This document shows positions 1 through 5,189 of a stretch of 7,507 nucleotides of DNA, in pieces. A program made the translations under genes and the position numbers. Every line of letters starts with the position of its first letter. Position 1 is the stretch's first letter. Source of the stretch: Candidatus Pacearchaeota archaeon (GTDB taxonomy: Archaea; Nanobdellota; Nanobdellia; Pacearchaeales; GW2011-AR1); NCBI GenBank assembly GCA_014728565.1, contig WJLK01000133.1, positions 1 to 7,507 on the forward strand, read 5' to 3'. The notes under the pieces were generated by a model. That model did not search any database, was not told the origin of the DNA, and saw nothing but the letters and a program-made list of their open reading frames with translations.

Positions 1-1122
1 GAATTAAAGGGTAGTGAGGGGAAACAAAAAGAAGAAAGTAAAGAAAAAAAAGAAACTGATAAAGAAAAGAAAATAGAGAAAGAACCAGAGAAAGATTTAG
101 AAAAAGAGCAAGAGAGAGTTAAGGATTTTTATAATCTTCCTGGTTCAAAAGACAGACCTAGCAAGAAGGAAATTGAGATTTGTGCTAATAATTTGAGAAA
201 AATGAAAGTAGAGATGTCAAAGGTTCTTATTGGTCAGCACGAGATTGTCAATGGATTAATAATGGGGCTTTTGTGTAATGCTCATGTTCTTGTTGAAGGT
301 GTCCCTGGAATTGCAAAAACTCTTGCTATAAGAGCACTTGCCAAAGTAAGTGGTTGCAGTGTTAAGAGAGTTCAGTTTACAGTGGATATGCTTCCTACTG
401 ATATAATAGGGATAACCAATTATACTCCTGGAAAGGGTTTTGAGGTTATAAAGGGACCTATTTTTTCAAATTTTTTAATTGCAGATGAAATTAACAGAAG
501 TCCTCCAAAAACTCAGTCAGCTCTGATTGAGGGTATGCAGGAACGCCAGGTTACTATTGGCAGAGAGAGATATTTTTTACCATCTCCTTTTTTTGTTATG
601 GCAACTGAAAATCCTATTGAGAGTGCAGGTGTATATCCTCTTCCAGAAGCTCAGATTGACAGGTTTTTATTTAAATTATTAATGGGTTATCCAAAAGAAA
701 AAGAGGAAAAAATAGTAATGGAGAGTAACATGAGTTTGCAGAGATTTGATAGCTTTGATATAAAGTCTGTTGTAACACCTGATGAGATAGTGAGAATGCA
801 GGAAATTGTTAAAAAGGTTTATGTTGATGATAATGTTAAGAGTTATATTCTTTCAATAGTTAGAAAAACTAGAAAAAAAGACTTTCCAACTGCAGAATTC
901 ATAACTTACGGATCTTCTCCAAGAGCAAGTATAGGTTTATATATAGCAAGCAAGGCAAGGGCTCTAATGAAAGGAAGAAATTATGTTCTTCCAGAGGATG
1001 TTAAGAGCATTGTTTTTCCTGTTTTGAGACACAGGTTAATTTTGTCATATAGGGCTAATATTAAGAAGATTAGTGAGGATTTTGTGATCGGAGATATTTT
1101 AAATTCCATTAAAGTTTATTAA
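1..1122 (+). CDS. MoxR-family AAA+ ATPase with charged N-terminal extension (5'-partial)
   Basis: MoxR ATPases are ring-forming AAA+ chaperones that act with vWA-domain partners, often in metal insertion or assembly of complexes. Numbering residues from the first codon of the window, I see the entry motif IGQ (77-79), Walker A GVPGIAKT (100-107), Walker B LIADE (159-163), sensor 1 ATENP (201-205), the arginine finger in AQIDRF (R221) and sensor 2 SPRAS (R308). The C-terminal lid runs to residue 373, so the ATPase is complete. The frame has no stop and no ATG, GTG or TTG between base 1 and the TTG at 193. That TTG has no Shine-Dalgarno and would trim the usual helix before IGQ. I therefore take the start to lie left of the window. 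Residues 1-42 are an almost uninterrupted Lys/Glu-rich stretch, followed by a linker. The DUF58 gene follows after 5 nt. The family call is very secure; the client is unknown. Confidence 0.93.
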   Translation, partial: ELKGSEGKQKEESKEKKETDKEKKIEKEPEKDLEKEQERVKDFYNLPGSKDRPSKKEIEICANNLRKMKVEMSKVLIGQHEIVNGLIMGLLCNAHVLVEGVPGIAKTLAIRALAKVSGCSVKRVQFTVDMLPTDIIGITNYTPGKGFEVIKGPIFSNFLIADEINRSPPKTQSALIEGMQERQVTIGRERYFLPSPFFVMATENPIESAGVYPLPEAQIDRFLFKLLMGYPKEKEEKIVMESNMSLQRFDSFDIKSVVTPDEIVRMQEIVKKVYVDDNVKSYILSIVRKTRKKDFPTAEFITYGSSPRASIGLYIASKARALMKGRNYVLPEDVKSIVFPVLRHRLILSYRANIKKISEDFVIGDILNSIKVY

Positions 1123-1127
1123 GGGAA

Positions 1128-2063
1128 ATGAAAGATAAATCAGAACCTTCTAAAAAGAACGAAAATAATTCATCAGGATTAAGTACAGATATTCCTGGAA
1201 AAGTTTCTGAATTGGAATTGCTTTTAAAGAAAGTTTTACCTAGAAATGTTTTTTGGAAAATTGTCCTTGGAAAGGGTCTTGAGTTTGATGGTTACAGAGA
1301 TTATACTTCTAGTGATGATGCTAGTTTGATTGATTGGAAAGCTAGTGTTAGGTCTAAGAAAACACTTGTTAGAAAATATGTTGAGGAGAGAGATAAGAAA
1401 TTTGTTTTTTTTATTGATGTCAGTGATAATATGATTTTTGGATCCACATCCCAGTTGAAATGCGAGTATGCTGCAGAGGTATCAGCAGCATTAGCACATC
1501 TAATTCTTAGTGATGGAGATAAAGTTGGTTATGCACTCTATAACAAAAAGATTGTTAAGTCTAAAAAACCTGAAGTTGGAAATAGGTTATTTTCAGGGAT
1601 GGTTTATGAATTATCAGATCCGGAAAATTATGGAGGAATTTCTGACTTAAAAAAGGTCATGGATGTGGGATTGCAGATGCTTGAATCTGATACCTCTCTT
1701 GTTTTTTTAGTTTCTGATTTTGTAAGGTTTGACCAGAGTTATAAAAAAAATCTTGAGCTTTTGGCTGGCTTGGTTGAAACAGTTGCTATTATTGTAAGAG
1801 ACCCTCTTGATAATACATTTCCTGATATAAATAAAGAGGTTGTTATTGAAGATCCTGAAACTGGTGAAAGATTGATTATAAATCCAAAAGTAGCTAAAAG
1901 AACTTATGAAGCAAATGCACAGGAGCAATTGGATAATGTTAAGAAGGTTTTTGATGACTTAAACATAGATTTTATAGAACTTTTAACAACAGACTCTTTT
2001 CCTGAAAAAATAGCTAATTTTTTAAGAGAAAGAATAAGTGGAGGGAGGGTAGTATCAAAGTAA
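1128..2063 (+). CDS. DUF58 domain protein (vWA-like MoxR partner)
   Basis: DUF58 proteins carry a degenerate von Willebrand A fold and are almost always encoded beside MoxR, for which they are thought to act as adaptor or substrate-recruiting partner. The diagnostic DUF58 block is at residues 54-89: RDYTSSDD, then IDWKASVR, then VRKYVEERD. It leads into the first vWA strand FVFFIDVSDNM (92-102). A later strand ends in VSDF, matching the vWA metal-site Asp strand. The MIDAS motif reads D97-V-S99-D-N101, so the third position is Asn rather than Ser. I see no signal peptide or membrane helix, so the protein should be cytoplasmic. The first 25 residues are polar and probably disordered. The start is ATG, 5 nt after the moxR stop, with only a poorly spaced AAGGGA before it, so translation is probably coupled. 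The vWA gene starts one base after the stop. Confidence 0.92.
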   Translation: MKDKSEPSKKNENNSSGLSTDIPGKVSELELLLKKVLPRNVFWKIVLGKGLEFDGYRDYTSSDDASLIDWKASVRSKKTLVRKYVEERDKKFVFFIDVSDNMIFGSTSQLKCEYAAEVSAALAHLILSDGDKVGYALYNKKIVKSKKPEVGNRLFSGMVYELSDPENYGGISDLKKVMDVGLQMLESDTSLVFLVSDFVRFDQSYKKNLELLAGLVETVAIIVRDPLDNTFPDINKEVVIEDPETGERLIINPKVAKRTYEANAQEQLDNVKKVFDDLNIDFIELLTTDSFPEKIANFLRERISGGRVVSK

Positions 2064-2064
2064 A

Positions 2065-2982
2065 ATGTATTTAAATTTTTCAAATGAACTTTACTTATTT
2101 TTCTTATTTGCAATTCCAGTTCTAATATTTCTTCATTTTTACGGATTAAAAAATTTAAAAGGAAGATCATTAAAATTTGCTAATTTTCAGGCAATTGCAA
2201 GAGTTAAAGGAATTGACCTTTATTCTAAAAATTTGTCAATTCTTTTTTTAAATATTTCAATTGTTGCTTTATTGGTTTTTGCTCTTTCAGGACTGACTAT
2301 TAACAGAGATGTTGATGCTAGTTCCTTTTCTTATATTCTAGTTATTGATGCTTCTGAAAGTATGACTGCTGTAGATATAAAACCAGATAGGTTAAGTGGA
2401 GCTAAAGAAGTAGCTTTAAATTTTATTGACTCTCTTCCTGAGGAGTCTTATGTAGGGATTGTATCTTTTTCAGGGGATTCTTATATAGAGAAGCATTTAA
2501 CTAAAAATAAACAAGATTTAAAGACTACTGTCGACTCAATTGAAGTAAGTTATGTAAAAGGCACGGATATTTATGAAGCTATCTTTAATTCAGGAAAATT
2601 ATTAAAAGAAAGTAAAGATAAGGCGATTATTCTTTTAAGTGACGGGCAGGCCAATGTTGGTAGGTTGGATTCAGTTATTGATTATGCAGTTGACAATAAA
2701 ATTGTTATTCACTCCATAGGCATAGGCACTGTTGAAGGTGGAGAGGCTGTTTATGGGATTTCTAGATTGAATGAGGATTTTCTTAAAGCAGTATCATATA
2801 ATACTGGTGGGAGTTATTTTAGGGCTGACGATGAGGAGAAAATAAAAGATTCATTTAATCAAATAATCGAAGTTGTTAGAAAAATGGGATCAACAAACAT
2901 AGGGCCGTATTTACTAATGGTTTCTATAGTGCTTTTTGTTTTTAAGCAGTTCTTAGTTCTTACAAACAGAGTTCTCTGGTGA
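2065..2982 (+). CDS. BatA-like membrane protein with vWA domain
   Basis: This is the membrane-anchored vWA component of a MoxR operon, similar in plan to bacterial BatA/BatB. Hydrophobic helices lie at about 9-24 and 57-78, with a third at about 281-299. The first pair brackets a Lys/Arg-rich loop (28-56) resembling the BatA N-terminal domain. By the positive-inside rule that loop is cytoplasmic, placing the vWA domain (about 88-272) outside the membrane and the C-terminus inside; this topology is inferred. The MIDAS is intact: D95-A-S97-E-S99, T167 in KGTDIYEA, and D193 in LLSDGQ. The length of 305 aa is normal for the BatA class. It starts one base after the DUF58 stop; a GGAGGG run lies upstream but about 15 nt away, so coupling is likely. 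Its stop is one base from the end of a converging gene. The metal-dependent ligand is unknown. Confidence 0.92.
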   Translation: MYLNFSNELYLFFLFAIPVLIFLHFYGLKNLKGRSLKFANFQAIARVKGIDLYSKNLSILFLNISIVALLVFALSGLTINRDVDASSFSYILVIDASESMTAVDIKPDRLSGAKEVALNFIDSLPEESYVGIVSFSGDSYIEKHLTKNKQDLKTTVDSIEVSYVKGTDIYEAIFNSGKLLKESKDKAIILLSDGQANVGRLDSVIDYAVDNKIVIHSIGIGTVEGGEAVYGISRLNEDFLKAVSYNTGGSYFRADDEEKIKDSFNQIIEVVRKMGSTNIGPYLLMVSIVLFVFKQFLVLTNRVLW

Positions 2983-2983
2983 A

Positions 2984-3409
2984 CTAATAACTCTCAAGTA
3001 TTTTGTTAAATTCTTTTGCTAGTTTTTCTATTTCTTCTTTTTTGTCTTTTCCACCAGTGTAGTTTATATCAGACATTTTTTTACAGAAATCTGCTAGATT
3101 TTTGTTATTTTTTCTGAAGTGTTTTTCTAATTCTAAATAAGTTAGGGAGTAATCTAGTTTTAGATATTCCTTGAAAAAAGCTCTTGCGTACTTGTTTAGC
3201 GCATCAAAATTTTTTCTCGGGTTAGGATATGGAGATTGTTGCAAGGATTTTACTCCTTCCTTGTATAACTGAAATCTTCTTCTTTCTGATTCTAGTAATT
3301 TGCTTATTTTTTTATTTTTGAAATTAAGAACCCAAATTATAGTTATTAGGATTGCTGCCACAAGTGTTAGTGGAATAATGATATCAAACAATATTTTTAG
3401 TATCCCCAT
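2984..3409 (-). CDS. Single-pass membrane protein, BatD/DUF4381-tail-like (hypothetical)
   Basis: I do not recognise a named family. The 141-aa protein has one strong hydrophobic helix at about 8-29, followed by a very basic stretch (KNKK at 31-34), which predicts a cytoplasmic C-terminal part. Residues 35-141 are mostly helical and charged. A block at 75-118 (ARAFFKEYLKLDY, then LTYLELEKHF, then FCKKMSDINYTGG) looks like the cytoplasmic tails of BatD and DUF4381 proteins, where a short helix bundle with a 'T..EL' turn follows a membrane helix. Those are known companions of MoxR/DUF58/vWA genes, so its place tail-to-tail with that module is suggestive. The resemblance is by eye and weak. It is read from its own promoter, apparently without a leader, and ends one base from the vWA gene's stop, so the two transcripts must overlap. 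Confidence 0.8.
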   Translation of the reverse strand: MGILKILFDIIIPLTLVAAILITIIWVLNFKNKKISKLLESERRRFQLYKEGVKSLQQSPYPNPRKNFDALNKYARAFFKEYLKLDYSLTYLELEKHFRKNNKNLADFCKKMSDINYTGGKDKKEEIEKLAKEFNKILESY

Positions 3410-3430
3410 TTTTATTATTTAATGCTTTTT

Positions 3431-3440
3431 AATTTTAAAA
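3431..3440 (-). promoter_or_regulatory. Candidate TATA box for the 141-aa membrane protein gene
   Basis: On the minus strand the sequence reads TTTTAAAATT, centred about 26 bp before the ATG at 3409. Archaeal TATA boxes are centred about 26 bp upstream of transcription start, so the transcript would begin at or very near the ATG, which makes it leaderless. No Shine-Dalgarno lies between box and start. AT-rich background makes chance matches easy; the spacing is the main support. Confidence 0.5.
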
Positions 3441-3466
3441 ACATGTCGTTGTTGCAATAAATAAAA

Positions 3467-3475
3467 TTATAAAAT
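3467..3475 (+). promoter_or_regulatory. Candidate TATA box for the glycosylase-macro-Dph6-M16 operon
   Basis: TTATAAAAT is centred 24 bp before the ATG at 3495. The 19 bases between box and ATG hold no Shine-Dalgarno, only a T-rich tract. This fits a leaderless mRNA starting at or next to the ATG. The box sits back-to-back with the minus-strand box at 3431-3440, so the 85-bp gap holds two divergent promoters about 35 bp apart. Confidence 0.55.
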
Positions 3476-3494
3476 CCTTTTTTTATCTTTTATC

Positions 3495-4007
3495 ATGTTT
3501 TTGGATAATAATGCAGAGATAGTTGCTAGAGAACTTTTAGGAGGTATTCTTGTTAGAAATATTGGTAATAATGAGTTAATAGCGAGAATTGTTGAAACAG
3601 AGGCTTATTATGGGAATGATGATCCTGCCTCAAGAGCCTGTAAAAATGGAGATTTAAGAAAAACAATGGAGATGAGTGCGGGAACAATACTTGTTTATGG
3701 AGTTCATAATAATTGGATGTTGAATTTTGTTACTGGTGAAAAAGGAAAAGCAGAAGCTGTATTAATAAGGGCTGTTGAGCCTCTAAATTTTGACAGCAGA
3801 TGTAATGGTCCGGGATTATTGACAAAAGCATTGGAAATAGATAAAAGTTTTCATAAGAGAAGTATTATTAAAAATAAAGACCTTAGAATATTAAGAAAAA
3901 AAGAATGTTTTGATATTGAAAAAAGTTTTAGAATAGGGGTTTCTAGGGATTCAGAAAAGCCATTAAGATTTTATATTAAAAATAATGATTTTGTAAGTAG
4001 AAAATGA
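3495..4007 (+). CDS. DNA-3-methyladenine glycosylase, AAG/MPG family
   Basis: Enzymes of this family start base excision repair by flipping out and removing alkylated or deaminated purines. Against human AAG, I see VETEAY with E36 (human E125, activates the water) and Y38 (Y127), Y68 (Y159), N77 (N169) and R92 in LIRAVEP (R182). GPGLLTKAL (105-113) and the C-terminal block RIGV, KPLRFYI, DFVSR (146-169) are also family hallmarks. Two departures stand out. Human H136 of the pocket aligns with R47, and the segment between Y68 and N77 is one residue shorter. At 170 aa the protein is shorter than the usual 190-210 aa, giving a minimal core. The start is the ATG about 25 bp after a TATA box. The last bases overlap the macro gene by ATGA, so both proteins are probably made together. 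Confidence 0.9.
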   Translation: MFLDNNAEIVARELLGGILVRNIGNNELIARIVETEAYYGNDDPASRACKNGDLRKTMEMSAGTILVYGVHNNWMLNFVTGEKGKAEAVLIRAVEPLNFDSRCNGPGLLTKALEIDKSFHKRSIIKNKDLRILRKKECFDIEKSFRIGVSRDSEKPLRFYIKNNDFVSRK

Positions 4008-4495
4008 TAGAGGTTATTTTAGGAGATATAACTAATTTGGAAGTTGATTCTATTGTGAATGCAGCTAACGAGAATATGGTTCATGGAGGAGGTGTTGCTG
4101 AAGCTATTGCTGATGCTGCAGGAGAGGAATTTATTAAAGAGAGCAGAGATTTTATAAATAAGAGGGGTAGATTAAAGGTTGGAGATGCAGTTTATACAGG
4201 CTCTGGAAATTTGAAAAATAAAGGGGTTAAATATGTTATACATGCAGTTGGTCCGAGAGGAGGTAATAAGGATTTATTGGAAAAAGTTGTTAGAAATATT
4301 TTTGAGCTAGCAAAGAGAATTGGTGTTAGGAGTATTGCGCTGCCTGCTGTTTCTTGTGGTATTTTTGGATTTGATAAAAAACTTGGAAGTAAGTTAATAT
4401 TTGAGATTAGTAAGGAGCATGAGGGAAACTTTAAAAAAATAATTTTGATAAGTCTTGATAAGGAAATCATTGATTATTGGAATAAATTAAAATAA
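4004..4495 (+). CDS. Macro-domain protein, AF1521-like (ADP-ribose binding or hydrolysis)
   Basis: Macro domains bind ADP-ribose, and many remove it from proteins, nucleic acids or O-acetyl-ADP-ribose. The 163-aa protein is one whole macro domain: GDIT (7-10, D8 for the adenine), IVNAAN (17-22), HGGGVAEAI (27-35, diphosphate loop), KGVKYVIHAVGP (73-84) and PAVSCGIFGF (114-123, second phosphate loop). The HGGGVA.AIA..AG pattern and the KGVKYV.H.VGP block closely match archaeal AF1521, which binds ADP-ribose tightly and can remove it from modified targets. There is no signal or membrane segment, so it is cytosolic. It starts inside the glycosylase stop (ATGA) without a Shine-Dalgarno, which points to coupled translation. 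Linkage to a DNA glycosylase suggests ADP-ribose on damaged DNA or on repair proteins as the substrate; that is inference. Confidence 0.94.
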   Translation: MIEVILGDITNLEVDSIVNAANENMVHGGGVAEAIADAAGEEFIKESRDFINKRGRLKVGDAVYTGSGNLKNKGVKYVIHAVGPRGGNKDLLEKVVRNIFELAKRIGVRSIALPAVSCGIFGFDKKLGSKLIFEISKEHEGNFKKIILISLDKEIIDYWNKLK

Positions 4496-4502
4496 TTAAA
4501 AA

Positions 4503-5189
4503 ATGAAAAAAATATTAAATTCAAAACATTCGGCAGCTATTTTGTTTACAGGAGGCAAGGATAGTTGCCTGGCTCTACATCTTGCAATTAAAAAATATCA
4601 AATTAATTATTTACTTACAATAATTCCAAGAAATTTTGATAGTTTTATGTTTCATAAGCCTTATCTGAATTTATTGGAAAGGCAATCTGAAAATCTTGGG
4701 ATAGATCTGTTAATTAAGGAAAGTGAGGGAGTTAAGGAAAAAGAACTTGTTGATTTAGAGAGTTTAATAAAAGAGATTAGGAATAAGACTGATGTTATAG
4801 TTGTTGGAGGAATAGCTAGTAGTTATCAGGGAAACAGGATAAAGAAAATTTGCCATAAGTTGGGTTTGAAATTTTATGCTCCTTTATGGAATTATACTCC
4901 TGAAAAAATTTGGAAAGAACTTCTTGATAAAAAGTTTAAAGTTATTTTAACAAAAATCAGTTGCGAGGGGATTCCTAAAGAATTTTTAGGCATGGTTATT
5001 GATAGAAAAAAATTAGAAGAGCTTAGAAGACTGGGAGAGAGGTATAAATTCAGGATTGATTTCGAAGGAGGTGAAGCTGAGAGTGCTGTTCTTGGAATGC
5101 CAGAATTTAAAAAAGACATTATCGTTAAATATAAAATAAAGAGTGAGAATGTATATCGACACTGGATTGATATTGAGGATGTAAAATGA
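4503..5189 (+). CDS. dph6: Dph6-like diphthine-ammonia ligase (PP-loop ATPase)
   Basis: Dph6 performs the last step of diphthamide synthesis on the conserved His of elongation factor 2: diphthine plus ammonia and ATP gives diphthamide, AMP and pyrophosphate. The PP-loop is at 16-21 and reads TGGKDS rather than the usual SGGKDS. Further family blocks are FDSFMFH (45-51), GGIASSYQGNRIKKIC (102-117), PLWNYTPEKIW (127-137), CEGIPKEFLG (154-163) and EGGEAESAV (188-196), where most members have a version of EGGE.ET. The length of 228 aa is standard. The start is an ATG 7 nt after the macro stop with no Shine-Dalgarno. The end overlaps the M16 gene by ATGA. None of the other diphthamide genes (dph2, dph5) is in the window. 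A related PP-loop enzyme with another substrate cannot be excluded, but the full set of blocks favours Dph6. Confidence 0.88.
   Translation: MKKILNSKHSAAILFTGGKDSCLALHLAIKKYQINYLLTIIPRNFDSFMFHKPYLNLLERQSENLGIDLLIKESEGVKEKELVDLESLIKEIRNKTDVIVVGGIASSYQGNRIKKICHKLGLKFYAPLWNYTPEKIWKELLDKKFKVILTKISCEGIPKEFLGMVIDRKKLEELRRLGERYKFRIDFEGGEAESAVLGMPEFKKDIIVKYKIKSENVYRHWIDIEDVK
5175..5178 (+). promoter_or_regulatory. Shine-Dalgarno-like GAGG before the M16 peptidase start
   Basis: GAGG lies inside the last codons of the Dph6-like gene, 7 nt before the ATG at 5186. It supports that ATG, which also overlaps the preceding stop as ATGA, as the true start. Confidence 0.5.

Noticed and set aside
1..120. A-rich repetitive-looking sequence as a DNA repeat or intergenic low-complexity region
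   Set aside because: It reads through as one open Lys/Glu-rich frame joined to MoxR without a stop, and no exact repeat unit is visible.
193..201. TTG at 193 as the start of the MoxR gene
   Set aside because: The frame is open upstream to the window edge, no Shine-Dalgarno or well-spaced TATA box precedes it, and starting there trims the helix normally found before the IGQ motif.
1707..2170. Two overlapping open frames on the minus strand (1707-1928 and 1904-2170)
   Set aside because: They lie antisense to the DUF58 and vWA genes, have biased compositions typical of antisense frames (rich in Ser, Phe, Ile, Asn), no family motif and no promoter or ribosome site.
3431..3440. Near-palindromic TTTTAAAATT as a bidirectional promoter for the glycosylase operon as well
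   Set aside because: Rightward it would give a leader of about 30 nt without a Shine-Dalgarno, whereas the box at 3467-3475 is ideally spaced for a leaderless start.
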